A DNA stretch of 64,000 nucleotides from Paraburkholderia terricola. GTDB lineage: Bacteria > Pseudomonadota > Gammaproteobacteria > Burkholderiales > Burkholderiaceae. Both the position numbers and the translations under genes were made by a program. Below, piece after piece: positions 25,741-35,773 of the stretch (positions are counted from its first letter, which is position 1; each line of letters starts with the position of its first letter). The notes beneath the pieces were generated by a model. It was not told the DNA's origin. It did no database searches and saw only the letters and a program-made list of their open reading frames with translations. Location of the stretch: positions 191,170-255,169 of the forward strand of contig NZ_FRAB01000002.1 in NCBI RefSeq assembly GCF_900142195.1, given 5' to 3'.

Positions 25741-27030
25741 ATGCAGCGTAACGCTGTTCGCGGCAAGTACATGATTGAGGTTAATTTGGATACACATTCG
25801 TCACGGCGCACGGCGGTCGACGTCGCGATCATCGGCGCGGGTCCGGCGGGCGCTGTCGCGGCGGCGTTGCTGCGCAAGGCGGGCCGCTCGGTGCTGGTGC
25901 TGGAGCGCCAGCACTTTCCGCGCTTCTCGATCGGCGAGAGCCTGCTGCCGCAAAGCATGGCCTACCTCGAGGAAGCGGGCATGCTGCAAGCGGTGGTCGA
26001 GGCCGGCTTCCAGTACAAGAACGGCGCGCATTTCGTCTACCGCGATCAGTCGTCGTCGTTCGACTTCCGCGACAAGCATTCGCCGGGGTGGGGCACCACG
26101 TATCAGGTCGAGCGCGCGGTGTTCGACGACATCCTGATTCGCTGCGCGGCGCGGCAAGGCGCCGACGTGCGCTTCGGTCACACGGTGCGCGCAATGCACA
26201 CCGGCGCGACGCCGCTCGTCGATGTGGTCGATGAAGCTGATCATGCGTATCAGGTCGAAGCGCGTTTCGTGCTGGACGCGAGCGGCTTTGGCCGCGTGCT
26301 GCCGCGCTTGCTGAATCTCGAAGCGCCCACGCGCATGCCGACGCGCGCCGCGATCTTCACGCATGTGCGCGACGGCATTCCGGCCGGCGCGACCGACCGC
26401 AACAAGATTTGTGTCGCGACGCATCCCGAGCGCCGCGACGTGTGGTTCTGGATGATTCCGTTGGCGGGCGGCCGCTCGTCGGTGGGCTGCGTGGCGGAGT
26501 CGAGTTTCCTGGATGTGCCGGAGGCGGAGCACGAAGCCAAACTGCGCGGGTTGATCCAGCAGGAGCCGACGCTCAACCGTTTGATCGGCAACGCGCCGTT
26601 CCTGATGCCGGTGCGGCAGATCGGCGGCTATGCGGCGAACGTCGAGCGTTTGCATGGGCCGGGTTATGCGCTGCTCGGCAATGCGGGCGAGTTTCTGGAC
26701 CCAGTGTTTTCATCCGGCGTGACGATCGCGCTGCGCTCCGCGCATCTCGCGGTGCAGACCTTGAGCCGGCAATTGAACGGTGAGCCGGTCGATTGGTCCG
26801 CTGATTACGATGTGCCCTTGCGCAAGGGGATCGATACGTTCCGCGCATTCGTCGAGCGCTGGTACACCGGCGAGTTGCAGGACATCATCTACTACCCGGA
26901 CCAGACGCCGTCGATCCGGCGCATGATCAGCGCGGTGCTGGCGGGTTATGCATGGGACGAATCGAATCCGTATGTGGCCGATCCGGTGCGTCGATTGAAT
27001 GCGCTGCATGAGGTGTGCACGCAGCGTTGA
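25741..27030 (+). CDS. FAD-dependent halogenase-like oxidoreductase
   Basis: A 429-residue flavoprotein. The FAD-binding GAGPAG is at residues 32-37 of this frame. It carries the flavin-dependent halogenase signature W-x-W-x-I-P as W235-F-W-M-I-P240. A lysine in the QYKNGA segment (K93) lies where the halogenase catalytic Lys is expected. Similar enzymes sit in xanthomonadin clusters, whose pigments are brominated aryl polyenes. It may halogenate the aryl ring; a monooxygenase role remains possible. ATG at 25741 and ATG at 25771 are both possible starts. A strong terminator follows. Confidence 0.82.
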   Translation: MQRNAVRGKYMIEVNLDTHSSRRTAVDVAIIGAGPAGAVAAALLRKAGRSVLVLERQHFPRFSIGESLLPQSMAYLEEAGMLQAVVEAGFQYKNGAHFVYRDQSSSFDFRDKHSPGWGTTYQVERAVFDDILIRCAARQGADVRFGHTVRAMHTGATPLVDVVDEADHAYQVEARFVLDASGFGRVLPRLLNLEAPTRMPTRAAIFTHVRDGIPAGATDRNKICVATHPERRDVWFWMIPLAGGRSSVGCVAESSFLDVPEAEHEAKLRGLIQQEPTLNRLIGNAPFLMPVRQIGGYAANVERLHGPGYALLGNAGEFLDPVFSSGVTIALRSAHLAVQTLSRQLNGEPVDWSADYDVPLRKGIDTFRAFVERWYTGELQDIIYYPDQTPSIRRMISAVLAGYAWDESNPYVADPVRRLNALHEVCTQR

Positions 27031-27055
27031 CCGGGATATACGGCGGGGAAAATGC

Positions 27056-27091
27056 AAACGGCGCTTCGGAGAAACGAAGCGCCGTTTTTTT
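27056..27091. terminator. Bidirectional terminator
   Basis: A perfect 13-bp stem (AAACGGCGCTTCG / CGAAGCGCCGTTT) with a 6-base loop is followed by seven T on the plus strand, and has A-rich sequence on the other side. It lies between the convergent halogenase-like gene and guaD. Confidence 0.9.
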
Positions 27092-27110
27092 ACCTGCAAG
27101 CGATTTTGCT

Positions 27111-28499
27111 TCAGGCCGCGATTCTCGCCGCACGCGGCGCAAGCTGGCGCACATCGTCGCGGCGATGCACGCGCCTGCCGGCCGCATAGGTTTCATAAAC
27201 GGCGCGATCGTCGCCGAGCAGCGCGAACGCAAACAGCAGTTCTTCCAGCGACTCCGTGCGCGCCGTGCGGCGCGCGAGCAGCGGCGTCGCTTGCGGATCG
27301 AGCACCACGAAGTCGGCTTCGGACTTCGGCTTCAACGTGCCGACTTTGTCCGCGAGATCGAGCGCTTCGGCCGCGCCCGCGGTGGCGAGATAGAACATGC
27401 GTGTGGCCGTCAGATGATGGCCGCCCAAACGCGCGACCTTATGCGCTTCGTTCATCGTTTGCAGCATCGAGAACGACGTGCCGCCGCCCACGTCGGTGGC
27501 GAGCGCGATCGGCATGCCGGCTTTGTCGGCCTTGTCGAAGTCGAACAGGCCGCTGCCGAGGAACAGGTTCGAGGTCGGGCAGTGCGACGCGACGGCGCCG
27601 GTCTGCGCCATGCGCTTGCGGTCTTCGTCGTCGAAATGGATGCAATGGCCGTACACCGCGCGGCGACGCAACAGGCCGTAGTGATCGTAAATGTCCAGAT
27701 AGCTGCGGTGGCCGGGGAACAGATCGGCGACCCATTTCACTTCGTCGGTGTTTTCCGCGACGTGGCTCTGAATAAAGACATCGGGATGCAGGCGGGCGAG
27801 CGTGCCGCATGCTTCGAGTTGCGCTTCGGTCGAGGTAGGCGCGAAACGCGGCGTGAGCGCGTACATCTGACGGCCCCGGTCGTGCCAGCGGCCGATCAGT
27901 TCGGCGCTGTCGTCGTAGCCCGATTGCGCGGTATCGCGCAGAAACTCGGGGCAGTTGCGATCCATCAGCACCTTGCCCGCCACCATGCGCAGATTGCGCG
28001 CTTCGCTTTCAGTGAAGAGCGCATCCGCCGATTCCTTATGAACGGTGCAATACACGAGCGCGGTGGTCGTGCCGCAAGCCAGCAGTTCGTCGACGAAAAA
28101 ACTCGCCGTCTCGCGCGCATGAGCCGAATCGCTGAAGCGGCGCTCGGTGGGGAACGTGTAGGTGTCGAGCCACGGCAACAGCCCCGGCGCCGGCGACGCG
28201 ATCATGTCGGTCTGCGGAAAGTGGATGTGCGTGTCGATGAAGCCCGGCACAATCAGCTTGTCGCGCATCTCCCGTACTTGCGTGCCGGGCGCGAGCCGCG
28301 GCGCGAGCGCCGCATACGCGCCCGCCGCGACGACGTGGCCGTCCTCGACGATCAGCAAGCCGTCCTCGTTGAAGACCACGGCATTGGACGAGTGCGCGGG
28401 ATCGCCGTTGAAGGTCAGCAGTTGCGCGCGGAATGCTGATTGGGCCGCTGCTTCAGGCGCCGCGTTGGCCGCGTTGGTCGCTTTAGGCGATTGAGTCAT
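27111..28499 (-). CDS. guaD: Guanine deaminase
   Basis: A 462-residue amidohydrolase that converts guanine to xanthine. The metal-binding HxH is at H91-I-H93 in PGFIDTHIHFPQTD, followed by SHVAENTDE and a C-terminal TDVGGGTSFS with the metal-binding Asp. Length and motifs fit GuaD. It is the last gene of a leftward purine-degradation block that includes xanthine dehydrogenase, the next enzyme in the pathway. Confidence 0.94.
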   Translation of the reverse strand: MTQSPKATNAANAAPEAAAQSAFRAQLLTFNGDPAHSSNAVVFNEDGLLIVEDGHVVAAGAYAALAPRLAPGTQVREMRDKLIVPGFIDTHIHFPQTDMIASPAPGLLPWLDTYTFPTERRFSDSAHARETASFFVDELLACGTTTALVYCTVHKESADALFTESEARNLRMVAGKVLMDRNCPEFLRDTAQSGYDDSAELIGRWHDRGRQMYALTPRFAPTSTEAQLEACGTLARLHPDVFIQSHVAENTDEVKWVADLFPGHRSYLDIYDHYGLLRRRAVYGHCIHFDDEDRKRMAQTGAVASHCPTSNLFLGSGLFDFDKADKAGMPIALATDVGGGTSFSMLQTMNEAHKVARLGGHHLTATRMFYLATAGAAEALDLADKVGTLKPKSEADFVVLDPQATPLLARRTARTESLEELLFAFALLGDDRAVYETYAAGRRVHRRDDVRQLAPRAARIAA

Positions 28500-28602
28500 G
28501 GAAAAACCGTCTCCGAATGTGAAAAGCCGAACAGCGCGGACGGCGGCTTTATCCCGGCTCGCAAGGAACCCCAGCCGCCGCCGGCTGCCGTGCGCTGGCC
28601 CG

Positions 28603-29661
<1,059 letters not shown>

Positions 29662-29678
29662 TCAAAAGTTCGTTAGCG

Positions 29679-30695
29679 TTAGACCGTTTGCGTGGCGTGA
29701 CGCGGGTTCGCGTTCGCCTCGACGGCCTGCAACAATTGCGCGGCCGCCGAGATCGCGATGATCTCCGGCGACTTGTCGAGAATGCCGTCGACGCCGAGCG
29801 GGCACTTCATTCGCGCGATCCGCGACGGGTCGATGCCGCGCGCGGCGAGCCGATGCTCGAACTGCTTGCGCTTGCTGTGCGAGCCGATCATGCCGAAGAA
29901 CGCGAAGTCGCCGCGCCGCAAGATGCGCTCGGCCAGTTCGAGATCGCGCGCATGGTTGTGCGTCATCACGATGAAGTAGGTGTTCGGCGCGGCCTGATCG
30001 ATGGCTTCGTCGGGGGCGTCGTTCGGATCGAGCTTCACGTTCGGCGCGTGCAGCGATGCCGCGGAGGGAAACTGCGCATCGCGTTCGTCGACCCAGCGCA
30101 CGTTGCACGGCAGCGTGGCGAGCACGCGAACCAGCGCGGCGCCCACGTGGCCGGCGCCGAACAGCACGACCGGAAAGTCGCGCGGCGCGATGGTTTCGGT
30201 GAGCAGCGCGCCGCTGTCGTCGAAACCGGCGCCGTCCCACAGCAGGCAGTCGGCGGCATCCACACCCGGCTCGGGATCGGACAGCATCACCGCATCCGGG
30301 GCGGGGCCGAATGATACGCTACGCACCGTCGAAAGACCGGCGGCCACGCGCTTCGCAAGCGACGTGATCCAGCCGAGGTCGCCGATGTCGAGCCGCTCGA
30401 ACGCGAGGATCACGGCGCCGCCGCAGCATTGGCCGAGGCTGGGGCCGAGCGCGAAACGTTCGAGGCGGCGCATGTGCGGCGAGCGCATGCCGTCGCGCAA
30501 CACCTGGCGCGCGGTCTCGATGGCCTTCCATTCGAGGTGCCCGCCGCCGATCGTATGTTTCGCCGAGTCGCGCGTGACGATCATCTTGGTGCCGGCACCG
30601 CGAGGCGCCGAACCTTCGACGCGCGCGACCGTCACCAGCACGGCGGCGTCGCCGTGCGCGAGCAGTTGTTGCAGGTCAGGCAGCCAGGCTTGCAT
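29679..30695 (-). CDS. xdhC: Xanthine dehydrogenase maturation factor XdhC
   Basis: A 338-residue protein of the XdhC/CoxI family that inserts sulfurated molybdenum cofactor into xanthine dehydrogenase. The N-terminal part has TVARVEGSAPRGAGTKMIV and the conserved GGGHLEWKAI; the C-terminal half has a Rossmann-like FGAGHVGAALV. It ends just upstream of the deaminase and follows xdhB by about 100 bases. Confidence 0.93.
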   Translation of the reverse strand: MQAWLPDLQQLLAHGDAAVLVTVARVEGSAPRGAGTKMIVTRDSAKHTIGGGHLEWKAIETARQVLRDGMRSPHMRRLERFALGPSLGQCCGGAVILAFERLDIGDLGWITSLAKRVAAGLSTVRSVSFGPAPDAVMLSDPEPGVDAADCLLWDGAGFDDSGALLTETIAPRDFPVVLFGAGHVGAALVRVLATLPCNVRWVDERDAQFPSAASLHAPNVKLDPNDAPDEAIDQAAPNTYFIVMTHNHARDLELAERILRRGDFAFFGMIGSHSKRKQFEHRLAARGIDPSRIARMKCPLGVDGILDKSPEIIAISAAAQLLQAVEANANPRHATQTV

Positions 30696-30791
30696 CCGGC
30701 GGTTCTCCGTGCGTGGCCGTGCGGGGTGTCCGTGCGGCCGGTTGAGTGCGGCGTGACGCGTTCATGTCGCGTCGGGCCTTGGTATCGTTTA

Positions 30792-33248
30792 TCAAGCTGT
30801 CGTGTCCGTTGTTGCGGACCGGGTTGCGGACTGCGTTGCGGGTTCGTTCGCAGCGGGCGCTTGCAGTGCTTCCAGGGCATCCAGAATCGCCTCAGGCGTG
30901 GCCGGCGCGCGCAGCGGCGGCGCGGGTTGGGCACCGGCCGTGATACCAGGCGCCGCAGCCGCGATCGCGTCGCGAATCGCGAGGAACACCGAGAACGGCA
31001 GCAGCAAGGGCGGCTCGCCGACCGCCTTCGAACGGAACACGGTCGGCTCGGCGTTGCGGTTCTGATAGAGCCGCACATGGAAAGCGGCCGGCGTGTCGCT
31101 CACAGCGGGAATCTTGTAGGTGGACGGCGCGTGGGTCATTAGACGGCCATCGCGGTTCCACCACAACTCTTCGGTGGTGAGCCAGCCCATGCCCTGAATG
31201 AAACCGCCTTCCACCTGACCGATGTCGATCGCCGGATTGATCGATTGACCGGCGTCGTGCAGCAGGTCCGCGCGCAGCAGTTTCCATTCGCCGGTTAGCG
31301 TGTCGATCACGACCTCCGACACCGCCGCGCCATACGCGAAATAATAAAACGGGTGACCGGTCAGCGTTTTTGCATCCCAATGCACTTTCGGCGTGGCGTA
31401 GAAACCATCGGACCACAATTGCACGCGCGCCAGATACGCGGCGCCGACCAGTTGCTCGAACGGCATCGCACCGCCATTCACCGACACCTCGCCGTGGGCG
31501 AATTGCACCGCGTCCGCGGCGCCGCCGAGTTGTTGAGCCGCGAGATCCGCGAGCCGTGCGCGAATCGCGCGAGCCGCGGCTTCGGCGGCTTTGCCGTTCA
31601 GATCGCTGCCGGTGGAGGCCGCGGTGGCGGAGGTATTCGCGACCTTCGACGTATCGGTCGCCGTCACGCGCACGCGCGAAAGCGGCAAGCCGAATTCGTT
31701 CGCCACGACTTGCGCGACCTTGGTGTTGAGCCCCTGACCCATCTCGGTGCCGCCGTGATTGACGAGCACGGAGCCGTCTTTATACACATGCACCAGCGCG
31801 CCGGCCTGATTCAGAAACGGCACGTTGAACGAGATGCCGAACTTGACCGGCGAGAACGCGAGGCCGCGCTTGAGCACCGGACTGTTCGCGTTGAACGCGG
31901 CGATCGCCGCGCGGCGCGCGCGATAGTCGCTGGTGGCGAGCAGCTCGTCGGTGAGCGGCGCGATGATGTTGTCCTCCACGCGCTGACCGTACGGCGTCGT
32001 GTCGCGTTCACCGATGCCGTAATAGTTGGCCATGCGCACGTCGAGCGGATCGCGATTCAATTGACGCGCGATGCTGTCGAGCATCACTTCGATCACCAGC
32101 GCGCCTTGCGGTCCGCCGAAGCCGCGAAACGCGGTATTCGACTGCGTGTTGGTCTTGCAGCACAGCGCGACGATGTCGACGTCGGAGAGGTAGTACGCGT
32201 TGTCGAAGTGACAAACCGCACGCGTGGCGACCGCGCCGGACAAGTCCGCCGAATAGCCGGCTCGCAACGCGATCTCGACGCGCGCGCCGAGAATGCGGCC
32301 TTGATCGTCGAAGCCCGCTTCGTATTCGTAGACCGCGTCGTGCCGCTTGCCGGTGATCATGAAATCGTCGTCGCGATCGGCGCGCAGTTTGACCGGGCGG
32401 CGCAGCAGTTTCGCCGCGAGCGCCGCCACGCACGCGAACAGCGCCGATTGCGATTCCTTGCCGCCGAAGCCGCCGCCCATGCGCCGGCATTCGCACACCA
32501 CGTTATGCGCGGGCCAGCCGAGCATGTGCGCGACCACCTGCTGCATTTCGCTCGGATGCTGCGTCGAACTATGGACGAGCATGCCGTCCATTTCCTTCGG
32601 CACCGCGTAGGCGACCTGGCCTTCGAGATAAAACTGCTCCTGGCCGCCGACTTCGAACCTGCCGCTGATCCTGTTGGGCGCGGCGGCGATTTTCGCCTCG
32701 GGGTCGCCGCGTTTCAGATGCAGCGGCGGCAGCACGAACTGCTTCGCCGCCTTCGCGTCGGCGGGCGTAAGAATGGCTTCGAGCGGTTCGTAGCGGATCA
32801 CGTCGTCGCTTTTGGCGAGCGCGGCGGCACGGCGGGCAAGGTCATGGCTTTCGGCGATCACGGCGAATACGGGCTGGCCGAGATACAGCACTTCGTCGGC
32901 GGCGAGAATCGGATCGTCGTGCAGCACGGGGCCGCAATTGTTTTCGCCGGGGATGTCCTCGGCGCTCAGCACGGCGATCACGCCCGGCGCTTTTCTGACC
33001 GCGTCCAGATCGAGCGAGACGATGCGCGCGTGCGCATGCCGCGAGAGTCCGAGCGCCGCGTGCAGCGTGCCTTGCAGTTCGGGAATGTCGTCGGTGTAGG
33101 TCGCTTCGCCGCTCACGTGCAGCGCGGCGGATTCATGCGGCAGCGAGGCGCCGATCGCCGTCTCGTTGTCCTGAGGCGCGGCGTGCTTTCCTTCCTGCTT
33201 TGCTTCATGGTCCGCGGCGGGGTCGACAAAAGCATCGGTCCGGTTCAT
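30792..33248 (-). CDS. xdhB: Xanthine dehydrogenase molybdopterin-binding subunit
   Basis: An 818-residue large subunit that binds the molybdenum cofactor and oxidises hypoxanthine and xanthine to urate. Motifs include GGGFGGKESQS, AFRGFGGPQG and the cofactor segment GGTEMGQGLNTK. The catalytic Glu lies in the C-terminal AVGEPPLLLPFS. A GTG one codon earlier (33251) is possible, but the ATG at 33248 overlaps the xdhA stop as ATGA, which suggests translational coupling. Confidence 0.95.
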   Translation of the reverse strand: MNRTDAFVDPAADHEAKQEGKHAAPQDNETAIGASLPHESAALHVSGEATYTDDIPELQGTLHAALGLSRHAHARIVSLDLDAVRKAPGVIAVLSAEDIPGENNCGPVLHDDPILAADEVLYLGQPVFAVIAESHDLARRAAALAKSDDVIRYEPLEAILTPADAKAAKQFVLPPLHLKRGDPEAKIAAAPNRISGRFEVGGQEQFYLEGQVAYAVPKEMDGMLVHSSTQHPSEMQQVVAHMLGWPAHNVVCECRRMGGGFGGKESQSALFACVAALAAKLLRRPVKLRADRDDDFMITGKRHDAVYEYEAGFDDQGRILGARVEIALRAGYSADLSGAVATRAVCHFDNAYYLSDVDIVALCCKTNTQSNTAFRGFGGPQGALVIEVMLDSIARQLNRDPLDVRMANYYGIGERDTTPYGQRVEDNIIAPLTDELLATSDYRARRAAIAAFNANSPVLKRGLAFSPVKFGISFNVPFLNQAGALVHVYKDGSVLVNHGGTEMGQGLNTKVAQVVANEFGLPLSRVRVTATDTSKVANTSATAASTGSDLNGKAAEAAARAIRARLADLAAQQLGGAADAVQFAHGEVSVNGGAMPFEQLVGAAYLARVQLWSDGFYATPKVHWDAKTLTGHPFYYFAYGAAVSEVVIDTLTGEWKLLRADLLHDAGQSINPAIDIGQVEGGFIQGMGWLTTEELWWNRDGRLMTHAPSTYKIPAVSDTPAAFHVRLYQNRNAEPTVFRSKAVGEPPLLLPFSVFLAIRDAIAAAAPGITAGAQPAPPLRAPATPEAILDALEALQAPAANEPATQSATRSATTDTTA

Positions 33249-34804
33249 CACGACGGCTCCTTCGCAACGGCCGCGTCCGGCGCGCCGGCTTCGAACGCGA
33301 ACGCATTCACGTCGAGGAGGGCGAGCGGCGCGTCATCGCGCGTTTCCAGGTGGAAGCGCCACAGCAGGTTGCGCGCCACCTTCAGTCGATAGGCGCTCGA
33401 AGCGCGCATGTCGGTGAGCGGCTGGTAATCGGCGGCGAGTGCGCTCATCGCTTGCCGCGCGGTGCTTTCGTTCCATGTCGCGCCGGTCAGCGCGGCTTCG
33501 GTTTGCGCGGCGCGCTTCGGCGTGGCCGCCATGCCGCCGAACGCGACGCGCGCCTCGCTGATCGTGCCGCTGTCGCCGTTCTTGCCGAGGCGCAGCGCGA
33601 ACGCCGCGCATACCGCGGAGATGTCCTGGTCGTAGCGCTTCGAGACCTTGTAGGTGCGAAAACGCAGATCGCCCGCCGGCCGCGGCACGCGCAGCGCCGC
33701 GACGAATTCGCCCACGGCGAGCGCGGTTTTCTGGTAACCGACATAGAACGCGTCGAGCGGCAGCGTGCGCGTTTTCGCGCCGTGGCGCAGCACCACTTCG
33801 GCGTCGAGCGCGAGCAGCGCCGGCATCGAATCGCCGATCGGCGAGCCGTTCGCGATGTTGCCGCCGAGCGTGCCTGCATTGCGGATCGGCAGCGAGGCGA
33901 AGCGCGTCCACATTTCGGCCAGTTCGGGGTAATCGACGGCGAGCGCCGCGTAGGCGTCTTCGAGCGTGACGGCGGCGCCGATGGTCAGCGTTTGCGCGTC
34001 GCGCTCGACCGTCTTCAGTTCGGCGACGTTGCCGATATACAGCATGTCGCCGAGATCGCGGAACTGCTTGGTGACCCACAGGCCGACGTCGGTGCTGCCC
34101 GCCAGCAGCCGCGCCTGCGGATGCTCAACGCGCAGCCTGGCGAACGCGTCGAGCGTGAGCGGCGCGTGGAAGGCGGGCGAGCCGAACGCGGCGCCGCGTG
34201 CGTCGGGCGCGCGGTATTCGAAGGTGTCGTGGCGCTGCAGTTGGCGCAGCGTCTCGGCGACGGCCTTGCGGTCCAGCGTCACGCGTGGGTAGTGCGGGTA
34301 GTCGAACATCTTCTGCGCCGCGTCGACGATCGGCCGGTAGCCGGTGCAGCGGCACAGATTGCCGGATAGCGCGGTGTTGATTTCATCGCGCGTGGGCAGG
34401 CCCGCGGCGGCCGGCTGGTTCTCGTATAGCGCCCACATCGACATCACGAAGCCGGGTGTGCAAAAGCCGCATTGCGAACCGTGGCAATCGACCATTGCCT
34501 GTTGCACCGGATGCAGCGCGCCGTCGGCGCCGCGCAGGTCTTCGACGGTGAAGAGGGCGCGGCCGTCGAGCGTCGGCAGGAACTGGATGCAGGCATTGAC
34601 CGCCTTCAGCGCGATGCCGCCTTGCGCGTCCAGTTCGCCGACGACGACCGTGCACGCGCCGCAGTCGCCTTCCGCGCACCCTTCCTTGGTGCCGGTGCAA
34701 TGCAGGTCCTCGCGCAGATGCTGGAGCACGGTGCGCGATGCGGGCACGCCCGCGACCTCACGGACGGACCCCTGGTGATAGAAGCGGATGGTTTGCGTTG
34801 TCAT
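33248..34804 (-). CDS. xdhA: Xanthine dehydrogenase FeS/FAD subunit
   Basis: A 518-residue small subunit. The N-terminal 2Fe-2S domain has CTGTKEGCAEGDCGACTV, the second cluster has CGFCTPGFVMS and CRCTGYRPI, and the middle and C-terminal parts are the FAD domain (LAGSTDVGLWVTK, LGGNIANGSPIGD). It passes electrons from the molybdenum subunit to NAD+. The ATG at 34804 (MTTQTIRFYHQGS) is the family-like start; the frame is open for 28 more codons upstream. First gene of the purine-degradation block. Confidence 0.95.
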   Translation of the reverse strand: MTTQTIRFYHQGSVREVAGVPASRTVLQHLREDLHCTGTKEGCAEGDCGACTVVVGELDAQGGIALKAVNACIQFLPTLDGRALFTVEDLRGADGALHPVQQAMVDCHGSQCGFCTPGFVMSMWALYENQPAAAGLPTRDEINTALSGNLCRCTGYRPIVDAAQKMFDYPHYPRVTLDRKAVAETLRQLQRHDTFEYRAPDARGAAFGSPAFHAPLTLDAFARLRVEHPQARLLAGSTDVGLWVTKQFRDLGDMLYIGNVAELKTVERDAQTLTIGAAVTLEDAYAALAVDYPELAEMWTRFASLPIRNAGTLGGNIANGSPIGDSMPALLALDAEVVLRHGAKTRTLPLDAFYVGYQKTALAVGEFVAALRVPRPAGDLRFRTYKVSKRYDQDISAVCAAFALRLGKNGDSGTISEARVAFGGMAATPKRAAQTEAALTGATWNESTARQAMSALAADYQPLTDMRASSAYRLKVARNLLWRFHLETRDDAPLALLDVNAFAFEAGAPDAAVAKEPS

Positions 34805-35074
34805 GGCGAATCCGAAAGACAGTGCGGACCGGGCGCGCGTTACGCATGGGGTCGGGCCGAAGCCGGCCTCGCGCACGTAGATCGCCATCCATGTCCGAAG
34901 ATAGCACTAGCTTGCCCCGAAAATATTTCCCTTCTCGCATGAAGCTTATTCGGAAGCGGTCATGTGATCGGTACGATTCGCGGCAGGCCGCGAAGTTGCG
35001 GGAGATTGGGCGAGGGTGCGCCGGTCGCGCTATTTGGCGCGATGCGGCAACGCCGGGGGAATTGGGGGCAAAAA
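34805..35074. other. Intergenic region upstream of xdhA
   Basis: About 270 bases between the xdhA start and the dsbB terminator. It contains an AT-rich stretch (about 34920-34975) that may hold the xdhA promoter. No gene and no clear operator are visible. Confidence 0.4.
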
Positions 35075-35122
35075 AACGCCGGACCGCGGCCGCCACGGCG
35101 GGCGGCGCGGTCCGGCGTTATT
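35075..35122 (-). terminator. Rho-independent terminator of dsbB
   Basis: On the minus strand a 14-bp GC-rich stem (AACGCCGGACCGCG / CGCGGTCCGGCGTT) is followed by a run of T. It lies just after the dsbB stop codon. Confidence 0.85.
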
Positions 35123-35140
35123 GCAACGCGGCAAGCGCGT

Positions 35141-35650
35141 TCAGACCACCCGGCCGCGATTGCGATACAGGCTCAGCGCGAGCGCGATGAACGCCACCAC
35201 GAACGCGATCAGCGACCACTGCGGCAGCGACAGGCCCAGAATCGGCGGATACGGCGTTTCGCACAGCCCGGCCACCTTGAACACGCCCGGCAGCCACTGA
35301 GCGGGCGGCAAGCCGTCGACCAGCGGCTGCAGCGCGTCGAAACCGCAGCTAAAACCGGGCCGGGCCTGAACATACACATGCCGGGCGGCGGTCACGATGC
35401 CGGCCAGCGCCGACAAGCCCGCCAGCACTTCCAGCAGACGCACGCCGCGCCAACTGTTAAAGAACGCGCCGAGGAACACGAAAATCGCGACCAGCAGGAA
35501 GAAATACCGTTGGATGATGCACAGCGGACACGGGTCTTCGCGCTTGAAGTATTGCAGGTACAGCGCGCCGGCCACCAGGCCGACGCAGATCAGGCCAAGC
35601 AGGACCAGCAGGGTGCGCTCGCGGCGCAGTATCGCTTCGTCGTTATTCAT
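35141..35650 (-). CDS. dsbB: Disulfide bond formation protein B
   Basis: A 169-residue inner-membrane quinone reductase that reoxidises DsbA. Four hydrophobic segments are present. The first redox pair is C41-P-L-C44 before IIQRYFF, and the second periplasmic pair is formed by the Cys in GFSCGF and GLCETPYP. The start at 35650 gives [10 protein letters not shown]; upstream codons lack family similarity and overlap the promoter region. Confidence 0.93.
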   Translation of the reverse strand: MNNDEAILRRERTLLVLLGLICVGLVAGALYLQYFKREDPCPLCIIQRYFFLLVAIFVFLGAFFNSWRGVRLLEVLAGLSALAGIVTAARHVYVQARPGFSCGFDALQPLVDGLPPAQWLPGVFKVAGLCETPYPPILGLSLPQWSLIAFVVAFIALALSLYRNRGRVV

Positions 35651-35691
35651 GGATCGTGTGGCTCTCTCTAGACTAAAGGGCGGTGCCCGCG

Positions 35692-35720
35692 ATTCTAGCG
35701 CGAACGTCCGCCCGGTCACT
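35692..35720 (-). promoter_or_regulatory. Candidate promoter of dsbB
   Basis: On the minus strand, TAGAAT (35697-35692) is a good -10 box about 40 bases upstream of the dsbB ATG. GTGACC, 16 bases before it, could serve as -35 and lies at the edge of a 16-base tandem duplication. Confidence 0.45.
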
Positions 35721-35748
35721 GCGCCGTCACTGCACTGCGCCGTCACTG
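35717..35748. repeat. Perfect 16-bp tandem duplication
   Basis: CACTGCGCCGTCACTG occurs twice head to tail between the amidase stop codon and dsbB, ending near the -35 position of the candidate dsbB promoter. Confidence 0.95.
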
Positions 35749-35773
35749 AGCGCCGTCGAGTCCATGCCGACGC

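Noticed and set aside
31353..33392. Long plus-strand frame opposite xdhB
   Set aside because: Antisense shadow of the molybdopterin subunit; composition is typical of a GC-driven false frame.
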